A DNA stretch of 64,000 bases from Ctenosaura bakeri (GCA_948474755.1 CAOLHI010001481.1:124001-188000), one strand, 5' to 3'. Positions 44,400-56,422 are shown, counted from the stretch's first letter. The notes: generated by a model not told the origin, from the sequence alone. Made by a program: numbers and translations.

Positions 44400-44965
44400 C
44401 ATATAAGTTCAAAATCTGGGAGTTTTCAATAGAGCTCAGAAGTCCATTGTGTAATTGTACAGTGGTGTCAAGAAAGTGAAATTCTTGTTTGGATTGTTCG
44501 AGGCTCTGGTTGATGGTAGAGTGGAAGTTTTTGAAATCCTGGTGAAACTTCTCAAGTAACTGGTTTCCATGTGGCTAGGTTACCAGAAGAAAAAGTCATC
44601 AGAAAATTATAGGTAGAGAAGAGGTTTCTTGGTGCATGTGCTGAAGTGTTGTTTCAGGTCAGCTATGAAGGTGTTTGCATACTGTGGTGCTACACAGGTG
44701 CTCATAGTAGCGCCACTGACCTGGAGGTACAAGTTATTATCAAAAGTGAAATAGTTATGAATGAGTCTTCCTTTGGATGGATGGCTAGGTGTGCTGTGGC
44801 CTCATTCAGAATGGTAATCTTGATGGCTTATAGTCAATCCTGGTGTTGGCTGCCAATGTATAGTGATTTCATATCCATAGAGGGTAGGATGGTATTCTCT
44901 GGGAGGATGTGGACAATATTTTCCTCAACTGTATTCTTCACATAGCTTGGAATGTTCAAAATGTT
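44400..44965 (-). mobile_element. Penelope-like element, second fragment
   Basis: The minus-strand translation has an N-terminal RT block resembling 'LPSMDMKSLY' (family form: L-T-DV-SLYTNIP), then SVALL*APV where relatives read G-MSTCVAPQYA. Stops and frameshifts are frequent. It abuts CR1 sequence at 44397. Confidence 0.65.
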
Positions 44966-45031
44966 GATAGTTTTCTCATCATAGTGATGAAGAGCAATAA
45001 AAGATTCAAGATTCTTTCATAATTCATAATT

Positions 45032-45955
45032 CTAACGTGCCCTAATTTCTGGGGGTCCTGTGGGGGACACCTCAATGTGCTCCAAATAATGGGGAATGGG
45101 AATTAGCCAGAGCACAGCTGTAGCACTATGAGAGGCAGGGTAACTTAGAGAGATTGTAAAGCCCAATTTTATGGGGTCAAGCCAAACCAAAAACCACACC
45201 AAATTGTTAAGGAAATGATTTTTATTTTATTTTTATGAAAAATAAGTCACTGCGCACGTTTGCACTTTCGCACTCACTCACCCAAGAGCTAAAAAGAAAT
45301 AAAAGAGAGGAAAATTGATAGGGGATTTTAGAGAGGTATGTTTGGTGTATACTGCACCTGGTCCTGAAGATGGAGACAGTAGCAGAGTGAGAGAGAAACT
45401 CAGCACATGAAGGGCTGAGGGGACTGCTGGACAGAGCGACGTGGAACCGAGAGGAAACCAGAGTGATCCAAGGAACCGCTCAAAAACAGGGGTTTTTATA
45501 GGGGAAAATGTACCTTGGGGGCTAATCCTCCCCCAGGCAGAACAATGGTTTGAGGAGCTAAGACAAAGCTCCAAAATGTGCATGATTTGGAGCACAAAGC
45601 TCCGAAATGCCAGAGTGCTTAGTTTGATTAGATTTGCCGGGGTTTGTCAAAAGCCGCAGCAGTACGTAAATTGCTCTCGCTTGACAGGTTGTTTGTCAGG
45701 ATTGCTAATTCTGTCAAGCTAGCTTCTCGGGGCAGAGTACTCTTTGTTTAATTTAATGTGTGCATGTCTGGAGGGCTCCTGGGGCTACGTGATAGATTGA
45801 TTACTGGCCAGACCTGGTATTTCCTGACTGCGGTCATTCGACCGTGACTGCCTGCGTGCTCTTCTGAGGAACCCTTTCAGATATGTGGAGATTATTTTGA
45901 TATTAACAAATATTAAATTGTAGACCCCGGGATAGGGCTAGCTACCACAGTAACA
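45032..45955 (-). mobile_element. solo LTR, minus orientation
   Basis: About 924 bp starting TGTTACTGTGG on the minus strand. It shares several blocks with the plus-strand LTR at 53.7 kb: TGTTAC start, a promoter-like block 'ttttcccctata' followed by 'gagcggttccttggatcac', and an end 'gacccccagaaattagg'. A TATA box is at about 45493-45500 and a polyadenylation-like AATAAA near 45221. No gag, pol or env sequence adjoins it, so it is a solo LTR. No target duplication was seen. Confidence 0.78.
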
Positions 45956-46626
45956 TTTGTGTTTGTTTCCAAAGTCTAACGCAGAAGGAACTTACTCAGA
46001 GGAGTATTCCCTGTGGCAGAACCACCAAGCTTGCTCTCAGCAGCTAGGAGAGTAAGGTAGCAACAGCAAATGAAGGGATCCAATTGCCACTGCATCAAGG
46101 CTGTATAATTCAATCAGCAGTGGCAATCCAGGAAAGCAATCAGAAATTAGGACTTTAACAACTGACATAATTAAGTAATGACTTACAATATTTATTGCTT
46201 TCCTATTAAAGAATAAATTTGCAGAGAGAAGACTAAAAAATAAAATCAAAGCAAACCAAATAAGAAAATATCACATTCTCAGATGCAGCAAGATGAAACA
46301 GCAGCATTAATGAAAGAAACTAAAGGCCTGCTGAGCTGTCTGTAACGTCCGTAATTCAGTCTGAAGCCCAATTCAGTGATTCAGATCCAAGCCCAGTTCA
46401 AATTGTAAAGAATCAAGATTCAGAAATCTTTCCCCACTGACTTGCACTGGAAAATAGGAAATGATTATAATAAAATATATAAAATTTGGAAGGATGATAG
46501 ACTCTAGAAAATAGAGTCTATCTATGTGCCAAGCACTTGTAAAATTGGCAATTTTGGGGGGAAAACCCAGTTTTTAAAGCAGTTGTTAACTGCTCAATCC
46601 TGGCAATTAAATTTATGTCCCTGTAA
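45956..46626. other. unassigned sequence
   Basis: Nothing recognised. Confidence 0.4.
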
Positions 46627-46934
46627 CAGGGCTTTCCGAACAGTGTGCTCCAACACGTTAGTATATTGCCTGAAGTGTGTAGGTGTGTCACCTACAATCT
46701 TGGAAATGTATATTATTATTTATAAATCATATATTTTAAAAATATATATGAAAAGTTTTCATGAGATATGTTGTGTCCCCATACATTTTGTTATTACAAT
46801 TTATGTATGTGTCTGTGTATCTTATAAGGGGTTAGTTTAACCTCTGATTTGCTAGTCAAACTGAATTACCATGTCGCGAAATGAGGCTTGTCTAAAAAAG
46901 TGTGTCACCAACATGAAAAGTTTGGAAAGCTCTG
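46627..46934. mobile_element. hAT-type MITE (Charlie-like)
   Basis: Ends CAGGGCTTTCCGAACAG and the inverse of CAGAGCTTTCCAAACTT are terminal inverted repeats, with 'gtgtgtcaccaac' just inside the right end. The flanking octamers CCCTGTAA and CTTTATAA agree at five of eight positions, with only transition differences, compatible with an old 8-bp duplication. Confidence 0.7.
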
Positions 46935-47149
46935 CTTTATAACATCAAGTCAGCAAAGTCTCTAAAAGTTTAACTAGAGTAGATGGTGATAAGGGTAAAA
47001 TATGTTTAAAGAGAAGATGCTTTCTTCTACCAACAAGACAAGCAATGAAATTCAGTGATGGGTCGTGATAATGAAGTGGGAGATAAGAGCAAGCTTTCCA
47101 ACAATCCAACTAATGAAAAGGAAACATGATGATTGTCTACCTCTTCTTA

Positions 47150-49290
47150 GGTCATTTGGTGATCTGAGCACAACTGGAGGTGTGTCCTTTGCCACATGGT
47201 TGCAATATCTGCTGTGTAATGGCCACCGATTGGTCAGGTGCTGTCTTTGCTCCTATCCCTCCTTCTAGGAAGAATTCTTCTTCTTTCTCTAGAAAGTCCT
47301 CTGTACTATGTTCTGTCTGTGGAGAAAGTACTGATAAGCCCTTTATCTTGTCTTTTTGTTCCTGCCAGGAACATCAGAACCAGAGACAAGGGAATGAGAG
47401 GGGGAAGCTCTGGAGGATAATAAGGGGGATTTAGGAGGGTGGTTGTGTTTTTTCCACTTTCGGGAGGGGGTTCTGAGCCCCAAACCCTCACAACTGTGGA
47501 AGGTCCACTGTAAATTGTGGAATCCCCCATACAGTCACTGTAGTTAGAGATCTGAACACACAGGGCTGTGTTAGAACATAACTTTTGTCCAATTAAGTCC
47601 AATTTCTTTCCTTCTTTATCTGCAGGGGTAGAGTGTAATCTCTGGGAAAGATGAGACTGCGACACATCCATGACAATTGAGTTGGGATTGGGATGTTGTG
47701 CAAGCCACTTGGCCCTAGATTCTACTACTTTGAAAAGAGCTACCTATTTCTTAGAGGTGGAAGGAATGGAAGATGAACCTCAAGACTTCTTGAAAATGTG
47801 AAGGAGATAAGGCAGCAGCAGAAGAGAGGCTGGAGTTGGAGCCTGTTCCTGAAGCTGTTGAAAGATTGGGTCCTGGATGTTTTCCCTCTGCTGTTCCACT
47901 TCCAGGTCGAGTGACCGAGCCATGCACAACATCTGATCTGTGAATGACTTCACATCATCAGTGGGAGAGATGGGATCACAGTCCGCTACCCAGCCCTCAG
48001 GAGAGACCTGTACAAGTTCCAAGACCAGTGGAAGCTGAAGAATCTGGGGAGGACGGTGTCAGTGGGAATCAGCAGGTGTCAATGGGAAGATCCCAATACC
48101 ACATGAGTCTCCTGAACTACTTTGGTAGCAGGCTGAGTGGGAGTTAACTGCGAGGTCTGTGGTGCAGTTAAGGTAGCTACTGACCCCCAGTGCTGTCTCT
48201 TCCTAGGTAGTGACCTTGAGAGTGAGGAGGAAAGGAACTGTTGATGAATGGACACAGGTGAGTATCTCTAGTAACAAGGTATGTAGCATACCTCCCCTTC
48301 ATAGCAATACCAATGTTCTCATTGATGTCAACCCCTGTAGTATTCTTCTGATGAAGGGGAGAAGTCAGCGATGTCATAGGGTGAGTATCCAGAGTAGTTA
48401 CAGAAACAATTGCTATCTCTACATTGAGAGACGTGGTACCGATAAGCCCTAGGACTTTGATAGTGTGAGCAGGAGTGGACTGTCTGGCTCCTGGGCTCCC
48501 ATCTCAATGATGTTATGGTGTCAACATTGATGAGAAGATAGCACTCATGGTCTTACTTGGGGCTATGCAACAGTAGATTGCTATCCTAGTTGATGCTGAA
48601 CTTGGGTTTTGGAGCAGTCCTGCAAAGACCTCATGGCTCAACCTGGGGGCAGGGGAGAGTTGACAATCTCACCCTCTGTAGCCCCATAAGCACTGGCTAG
48701 ACCTGGTGAATGAATGGGTCCTTGTGAGGCTGAAGGAGAGGGCACTAGGGCTCAGGAGGCAGGCTCTGCTTGAGGTGATGAGTGAAGCTTTGTTGGTTCC
48801 AACGCCTCAGGAGTTGTTGTTGTTCCTCCTCTGAGGAACAATATGAAGGAAGATCCATGGACCTCTTCTTCTTATGCTTTTTGTGTGCACTCTTGTGTAC
48901 ACAAGAGTAGTAGTATTTAAAGACCACTGCTGAGGCCATAAACCAGGGAAATCCTTAGTAATTCATCTGTTATCAAAAGCAAGTACACTAACCAGCCCAA
49001 TCCAAAAAAGGGCAACAAGCCAAAACACAAGACAAGTTGTAAGCCATGAAATGAAGCCAAGGTAAAAAACAAAAGACGATAGCGAACAAACTCTCAGAAG
49101 GCTCCTAATGGCACTGCTGCGGCTGCAGACAAAAAGGAAATGAAGGATTTGGCAGGAAGGTACTTTATAGCCTCTGCGGAAGGGGCGGGGTTCCTGCCAA
49201 AATGCAAATCCTGCTCTAGAAGATTCCAAACTGCACACTGCACAGGTACATATGACCCATCTGAGTGATAAGAGACCATGAAGAAGTAGT
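47150..49290 (-). mobile_element. old DIRS element, 5' part
   Basis: Minus-strand pieces align with gag of the 12.1-kb copy: HSTPADKEGKKLDLIGQKL (family HTTPPDKEDRKLDVYARRF), then SPTDDVKSFTDQMLCMARSL (family APEDVHQFSAMLLRMATTL), and a K-rich tract at about 48850. The outer end at 49150-49290 matches the DIRS terminal region ('ttctagagcagg', 'ggcaggaaccccgcccc'). RT, RNase H and recombinase are missing. Heavily mutated. Confidence 0.8.
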
Positions 49291-49972
49291 AATTCATTTG
49301 TGGATTATAGCCACACATTCTTTCAAAGTGTAGTGAGAATCAGGTTATAGATCAAGGGGCTCAAAGACCATGAAATTCTCTATTTCTGTGCATGGAGTGT
49401 ATAAGTAAACTAATAGCAGTCACTGGTAATAACAGGCAATTACTTTCTTTACTGGCAAGGATTATCTTAGTTGGGAATGAATATGAATAAGCAGACTCCA
49501 ATTTGCTGCTAAATTCTTAAGCAGCAATTTAAATCTGAAACCTCCACCTGGTACCTTTATTGTTGGAGAACTGTGACATTGACATCACCAGCAGAGAGTC
49601 CTAGGAGAATCTCATAGCATGGCTGATGCTCATTAGTATATCACTAGCTAACAATACCCACTGTATAACTTAATAGGTCAGTTTGTATGAGGAACTAAGA
49701 TGGCAATTCTGTACCCACGTACCTCAGAGTAAGTCATCCCAGTAAAAGCTGCATGAATGTCATGTCAATAAACACAATTCTGGCATGAAAAACTGCAACA
49801 TTTGAAAGCTAACAAGAGAACATTTCAATTTTTTTCTGGGATAAGCAAGCAAGAAAAGTGGCATCAAAAAAGACTCTTAAAAAGCTTGAGAGATTCTTTT
49901 GGAAACTGATGATCAAAATCCCTCTTTATCTTTTTCATATTCCCAACATCTTGTTTAAATATGTTTTAAACT
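49291..49972. other. unassigned sequence
   Basis: Nothing recognised between the DIRS relic and the L1 leader. Confidence 0.4.
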
Positions 49973-51940
49973 GACTTCCAGTGGCTGTGGCGAGGAGCGT
50001 GGTTGTCGCCCCGTGTAGACCCGGGGAAGACAATCGCCCCACGAGGTCACAGTCCCGTCTAGAAAGGAAGAAAGACAGGGGGAAAAAACCCTTTGGGAAA
50101 AGGGGTTCGGAGGTGCTTGGAGATGACCAGGATTCCAGCGCGGGTGCCCTGAAAGCGACAGCTTAAGATCGGGACACGGAGAGCACTGAGGAGGTCCAGC
50201 AAGCCGCCATTACCTTGTGGAGGTTCCCTGGTGGAAGAATCCTCGCCACCACTTTTTAAATTAAGGAAAGAAGATCCAGAAGATCCAGATTGGGGAAAAA
50301 TAAAGTCAATGGCATTCAGTGGACGGTAAGGTAGAACCGGCACAAACAAAGACCCTACAACTATATTAAAAAATGAGCAGAGCTGCGTGAGAGACGCAGG
50401 AGCTGCGAGCCTGCCAAGTCTCAAGACAGGGAGGGGAGAAGAGTGGGAAGCGGCGAGAAGCCGTAAAACTTTGGCGTCCTACTCTGGACTTTCGTATTTT
50501 CTACGGATGGTCATAAATTTTATTGAAAGGTACTAAGGACTTCAAAGAGACTTGCTCTAATAATAAGACACAAGATTGCTTGTTAATGAATTAAAGCCAG
50601 ATACGAAGGACAAATTAATTAAAAAAAAGTGAGAGACAGAGGAGTGTTAGGTATTACAGAGAAAAAGAAAGTATTGGTAGATATTGGTGTTGGTGTGAAA
50701 TCGAGTGGTGAGGAGAAAAGGAAAAAGGGGACTATTGGCTGTCTGCTATCCTTGACTATGAACTAAAGGTTTAAGACTTTGGACTTAGAAATCTGAGTTT
50801 GTAGATTTATGGTCTCTCAAAAAAAGTCCATAAAGTAATTTGAAATTAAATGTCTATATAATATAAGTGGAAGAGTGATTCAGGACTGGGAATATATGAA
50901 CATTGGACCCCTTTTGTATATACATAAAAGTTAGAGAAGGAACTGGGTGTGTGGATTAATAGCGGCGAAGGGGGGAAGACTTTCAAGGACTACGAGACGG
51001 TGAAATAAAGATAAGAGTTACAAAGCTAATCCAGTGAAGGACTAGTTTTAATCCCTTCATCACAGTGACAGAAGAACGGACTGTTCCTTTGCTAAAGGAA
51101 GATACGATACAAACAACGGAGGAGCACCATCTAGGGGTGAACTGATGATTTACAATAAGGAATATCTGTTTGTATAGTGTACTATACTTTATTATATACA
51201 CTGAATAGTATTTATTTCACTGGGATATTTATACTGTTTTTCTATGTTAGTTGAATGTGTACTGTGGTATGAAGGAATGGAAATTGAGATGAAATGAACT
51301 GAAAGATTTGAAAGAAGTGGAACATTTTAGTAGATTTAAAAATATCAAATATAATTAACTGCAGTAGTTTATAGTAATTAAGAATATATATTCATTAGAA
51401 TGAATTCAAGTAATTCATTGCTTGTATTGAAAATATTGATTTATATTGATTCATATGGAGTTTATTTGATAATGTATTGATTTACACTGATATTCTGATA
51501 ACTTGACAATTGAGTAATAGATACTAGATTAATATATATTAGTATTCATTATATAGAATATACATTCGTTGAGTTATATAGATTTTTGTAGATAGTTGGT
51601 AAAATATTTATATATATATATATACAAGGGCATAGTAAGAATCCTATAGATTGATTCTGATTGAGAGTGTTATTTATGTGTTTTATAAGTAGAATGATAT
51701 AATGAGAAGTTAAGAAGTGGTTGAAATAGATTGATTAAGTGCTAATATATTATTATTAGTTCATATTTAATATTATTTATTATCATTAAATAGTACTATT
51801 TAATAAGAGGAATGTGTTTATTTTGGAAAAGTGACAATTTACATGATAGAGACTATTATTGATTATTGATTGAATATTAATTACAGAGAAGGTGTGGGTA
51901 GGATTGGTTGAATAAACAGGCATTGCTTAAGGATAATAAG

Positions 51941-53299
51941 ATGGCCTCGGAGACAAGAAAAGCAATGTCTGCTAAACAGCAACTGCTGGTGAAGCCAACC
52001 GTAGAGGAACAACCTAAAGCAACAGAGTTTTCAATATCAATTATTGAAGAAATCAGGAAGTTGAGGAGCGAGTTCAAAAAAGACATGAAGGACATGGCAA
52101 GTGACATGAAGGAGATGAAGAGAGAAATGGGAAGTGTAGGACAGACGTTAGAAGGCTTAACGATGGAAGTGAAAAACATTAACAAGAAATTAGATGAACT
52201 ACAAGACAGAACTGCGAAACTAGAAAAAGAAACCCCACGGATGGAAAAACAGGTAGACAAGATTGAACTGTTGCAGGCACACAAAGATAAGGAGACCAGA
52301 GAGTTGGAAAAAGAGTAAATTTATTACACGCGGGCTATTGGCGGGATCTCTCCCAAAACAGCCAAAAGCCCCATTTGATGGTTACACAGATTCTTATAGA
52401 TTCGGTTCGCAAAAGCCTCTCCCTCTGACACTCTGACACAACCCCCTCCAAACTTGCAATTCAGCACAATCCCAGTTCCCCTTGTCAAGGCTCCTGTTGA
52501 CATTCCAAGACATAGCATTCTGTACATCGTGACCCTACTGATAGCTAACAGGAACTCTCCCCATCTGAAGTAGCCTTGACAAGTTCAGCGATCTGCCGGG
52601 TTGACATCTCATGACATTTCACATACATACATCCCTTTTACAGTACATTCCTACTTATTTAACTATTTGTGATGCATAGTTGCTTCAGAACAACAAAGCA
52701 AAAATATGGAAGTTAAATTTAGAGATAAATGTATAAAAATTAGAGGATTGAGGAAAGTCCAAGGAGAAGATTTGAACACACGAGTGATACCATCCTTGAC
52801 AGAGTTTATAGGCTGGAACGCTGAACAACTCGACCTTGAAGTGGGCAAGACGTTCAGGATTAAGTCATTTATTGCAAGAAAGAGAAAGCTGCCACGAGAC
52901 ATCGTAATATATTTTCTGAGGGAAAGAGTAAAAGATTTAGTGATCCAACAGAACTACACAAGTAAGTTTACAATTGACCAGGAAGAACTTCAGATTTTTA
53001 AAGATGTTCCAGCGGAGGTCTTGAAAAGAAGAAAAGACTATTTCTTTCTTACACAAGTGTTAAAAAGGAGTGGTATCTCCTACCGTTGGTGTAAACTGGA
53101 AGGTGTTACATTTATATACAAGGAAAAAAGATTTACACTGAATACAGTTTCAAAAGCACAAGATTTTGTAAAGAGATATAAAGATGAACTAAGGAAGAGA
53201 CGAACAGAAGAACAGGAGTATGGAAGAGAAGAGGAGAGAACAAGAGAGGAGGGGGAAGAAATCTTAAAAAAAACATCAAAGGAAATAAATAAGTTTTAA
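51941..53299 (+). pseudogene. L1 ORF1 protein, split by an insertion
   Basis: The ATG at 51941 has a strong AAGATGG context. The N-terminal part (to 52315) is a charged coiled coil with heptads (IEEIRKLRSEFKKDMKDMAS... LEGLTMEVKNINKKLDELQD), the trimerisation region of L1 ORF1 proteins. The C-terminal part resumes at about 52687 with MEVKFRDKCIKIRGL, an RNA-recognition-motif region containing FRIKSF, and the C-terminal domain (KDVPAEVLKRRKDYFFLTQVL), ending at 53299. The two parts join in register once the insertion at 52319-52686 is ignored. The protein binds L1 RNA in the ribonucleoprotein particle. The insert adds a stop, so this copy is dead. Confidence 0.88.
52317..52686 (-). other. unclassified insertion inside L1 ORF1
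   Basis: About 365 bp interrupts ORF1 after ELEKE. On the minus strand it contains AATAAA near its end (about 52322), which could suggest a solo LTR or a retroposon. No clear inverted repeats or target duplication could be fixed by eye. Confidence 0.5.
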
Positions 53300-53668
53300 A
53301 TTCGGTTCTTTACAGGAAATGAAGCCAATCTACAAAGAACTGACTTAACATGTTTAAAGCAAGATGCTGGGTGAATGAAAAAGACTTCACTGGAAGCAGT
53401 TTAACTCACATATGTGACTTATGAGTAGATCTTTCATACAGTTGTCTGTGTAAAAGTACTACTTGGTGCCCAGCTTCATAACCCTTTAAAGGAAGTGTTT
53501 TGCACATTTCAAGTGTCTTCAGGCAAAAAAAAAAAAAAGTAGCTGGATGTCCTGATATACTACTCAAAGTTTTGTTTCTAGATGGTCAGTGGCAGACATA
53601 ATCCCCTTAGAGACATAATGCCCCTTAGAGCATTTAGATGTTCCTTCCCTTCTTATTTATCAGCAATG

Positions 53669-54579
53669 TGTTACCGTAGTTTCTAGCCTGACTTGTGGGA
53701 TATTAGATATCATTTGATATCAATAATTTGGCCTTCTTTACCCAGTCCTCTCCATGTGCTTGCGAGGCCTCCGGACAAGCACGCATACAGGCACAGCCGC
53801 AAATAGCTGAACCATTCAAAATCGATCCAGGCAGGCCAGTAATAGCCAGACTGACGCTTTAGGAGACCTCAAGGCAAGTACCCTCTTTAAGATCCATTAT
53901 GTATGCACGCTACTTACAAAGGACTCCCTGCCCCGAGCAGGCAGCTTGACGAGCCAAATACTCAACTGTCAAGCACTCCGCGTTTGCATACTGGCTACTT
54001 TATTGACAACACTGTCATAACTCAATCATGCAAAATACTGACCTTTCGGAGGCTTTGTCTCCAGCCCAAAACTCATTGTTATCCCCGGGAATGGACTAGC
54101 ATACGGGCACATTTTCCCCTATAAGACCCCCTGACTTTGAGCGCTTCCTTGGATCACTCCTGGCTTCCATCCTGCCTTGCTGTCACTTTGTTCGGCGAGC
54201 CTTCCCCTCAGTTCCTCGTGCTGAGAATCTCCACTTCTACGGACTTTTCTTCAGACTACCCGGGCTTCAGGACAGCTGTAGTATTTCCCATACTGAAATC
54301 CCTCTCAAAAACCCTCTATCCAACTCCTACCTTTCTTTCAATAGGTCTGTGTGAGTGTGTTTGCATACACATGTTTGATTGTGTTGTTCATCAATAAAGA
54401 AAACAATTATTATTTATTTTTGTTAGCCCACTGACTCGGCCTGATCCCGTAGACATCGGGTTCAAGATCTCACTAGGTTGCCCTGCCTCTTGTATTGCTA
54501 GCTTGTGCTCTGCTAATTCCCATTCCTCATTGTGAGTGCACTGAAATGTCCCTCCCGGGACCCCAGAAATCAGGTAACA
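53669..54579 (+). mobile_element. solo LTR, plus orientation
   Basis: 911 bp beginning TGTTACCGTAG and ending CAGGTAACA, flanked by a 4-bp duplication AATG (53665-53668 and 54580-54583). It contains a TATA box ('cccctataagac', near 54117) and AATAAA at 54393-54398. It shares the promoter block and both ends with the minus-strand LTR at 45.0 kb. No internal retroviral or gypsy coding region adjoins it, which indicates loss by LTR-LTR recombination. Confidence 0.85.
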
Positions 54580-54639
54580 AATGTTTCCTGGGCATTCAAC
54601 GCTATTCAGTATTCACTTCCAATATAGCAGTTTTCACTC

Positions 54640-54735
54640 AGATCCTCTGAAGATACCAGCCACAGATGCAGGCAAAATGTCAGGAGAAAATACTAATAGA
54701 ACACGGCCTCAAAGCCCGGAAAATCCACAACAACG
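54640..54735 (+). mobile_element. probable Penelope-type terminal sequence
   Basis: The text 'ctctgaagataccagccaca', 'gatgcaggcaaaatgtcagg' and 'agcccggaaaatccacaaca' matches a repeat end that is very common in reptile genomes and that I associate with Penelope-like elements. The assignment is from memory of the phrase only. Confidence 0.42.
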
Positions 54736-55459
54736 TAAGTTTTCCCTCACTTTAGGAATGTGGGTAGAGCTTCTATGGGAAGAAGAATGATTGGAGGATA
54801 GCTATGATAAGGGACTCAGCAGGAAGGCTGGTTAGTACTTCAGCAGCAGGACTGACAAGCTTTTATGCTGCCTTCCCTTCCCTTTGACCCAGTTTAACCT
54901 CTCCTTTTCCCTTGCTTCCACATTTCTCCTTCTCAAAGAAATATGTAAATTCTTACAGAAGATTCCAGTAAATAATTCAAACATTAAGGACATGGTTTTC
55001 AGTTGTACATTTTTATTTACTTCTGAGCACAGGCTCAGAATTACTTCTCTCAGAATTTGCAGAGTTTTGCTCATTCTGCCAGTTCTGCACAAACCTTTTT
55101 GTAGACTCAGTGACACTGCTTAGAAAAAATACAGGAATCTGTTTAATAACAGAGGAAAATAGTAACTTTAATATAACATAAAAATGAAAAAGTAAATTCA
55201 AGAGCTACTGTGATAGACTGTCAGCAGACCAGCTCATCAGATTCTTCCCCTGAATTTCCTGGAAAAATATTCAGTGCCACATCTGCTCAGACAACTGTTT
55301 TGAAAAAACGATGAAAGCTACGGAAGCAGAGAAAACCAACCTCCATGATAAATTTGGGTTCAGGAAGCACATGACGTTTCCTGCTCTCCTACAGGCAGGT
55401 GGATCCAAGTTGCACCTTGCTTGTTGGCAGCTGTACCACCAATGATATTCTACCATTGC
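54736..55459 (-). other. QTRT1 3' flank and probable 3' untranslated region
   Basis: Directly downstream of the QTRT1 stop codon on the minus strand. No repeats recognised. The polyadenylation site was not fixed. Confidence 0.4.
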
Positions 55460-55612
55460 TTACTCCAGAGTAATGCCAACGGAGGCCAGGGCCTCTGTGG
55501 CCCACTGAGGGTAGTAGTCTGAGTTTCCATACATGGTCTTCATGAAATCCTGAACAAACTCTGGAAACCTCTGCTCAATAATGCTCTCCCGGATCATATG
55601 CATCAGGTTCAG
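55460..55612 (-). CDS. QTRT1: queuine tRNA-ribosyltransferase catalytic subunit 1, last coding exon
   Basis: The minus-strand exon starts after a splice acceptor (TTTTCTAG, ending at 55613) in phase 0 and runs 50 codons to TAA at 55460-55462. It encodes [20 protein letters not shown], then QDFMKTMYG... and [14 protein letters not shown]. This is the conserved C-terminus of QTRT1, closely resembling the human end (...[14 protein letters not shown]). QTRT1 with QTRT2 exchanges guanine for queuine at the wobble position of GUN-anticodon tRNAs. The exon shows no frame damage. Confidence 0.93.
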   Translation of the reverse strand: MNLMHMIRESIIEQRFPEFVQDFMKTMYGNSDYYPQWATEALASVGITLE

Positions 55613-56422
55613 CTAGAAAAGAAAAGGATTGGAATAGTCTCTTCAGCAAGTGCATTTTTAACAGTGCCAGTGTCCCAGCAGGCACAACTAGCTATAGGGA
55701 AGGAATAATTCCAATCAATACGAGAGAAAAACCCCAAATAATAATCATAGCAATCAATGACAATATATGTTTTAGTCCAGAGACTAATATCACAGAATTA
55801 TTAGACGACTCAGTCCGTGAAAACAAAATCACCCATTCATATTGCAAACCCACAAAGAGGGTAAGCATTGGATGCTAGTTAGAGACAGAATGCAAGAATA
55901 CAGGCACCCACCCTTAAAGATTAAAGTTCTATACTAGATGAATTATGCCAAACTGGCCAATTTCTCCATAATGTATTATGTTGCCAGGGTGTTTGTAAAA
56001 ATTAGCAAAACATCAGTCAGGATTGTATAAGCAGATCAAGATCAAAAAAGAAAAAAATAAAGGAAGAAAAGAAAATGGAAAATTGAGGGAAGTGGGCCAG
56101 AAAAAGGGAGCGCTACAGTTACTCACATTAAAGGATGAAATGGCATCATGTGGCCCTCAAGTTATTGCTGCACTGCAGGTCCCAGGAACCCAACCCACTG
56201 TAGATATTGCTAAGGGACGATGGGGAGTTGAAACCCAAGAGCACATATTCTGGTAGCAGAGTGAACTATGCAATGGCAAAAACTTAGATGGAAAGGGAGA
56301 GGACAGGGAGAGAAAGAAACCAACTATCCTGTTGTCTCATCCCCATATCAGAGCTAGAATGCAACAAAATCCTCCCTACTGCCACTTTCTGAATAGAAGA
56401 AAGGTACAGAAAACAGACCAAC
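55613..56422 (-). other. QTRT1 last intron
   Basis: 810-bp intron between the two QTRT1 exons. The donor side reads CAG/GTTGGT, a weaker than usual consensus; the acceptor side reads TTTTCTAG. No repeat recognised. Confidence 0.8.

Larger units (their letters stand above)
49973..53538 (+). mobile_element. L1 LINE with 5' region and ORF1 but no ORF2
   Basis: A GC-rich leader with CpGs (about 49980-50470) precedes a long AT-rich untranslated stretch, then ORF1. ORF2 does not follow; after ORF1 there are about 225 bases and an A14 run at 53525-53538. It is uncertain whether that run is the tail of this element. No target duplication was found. The start coordinate is set by the composition shift and is approximate. 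Confidence 0.72.
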
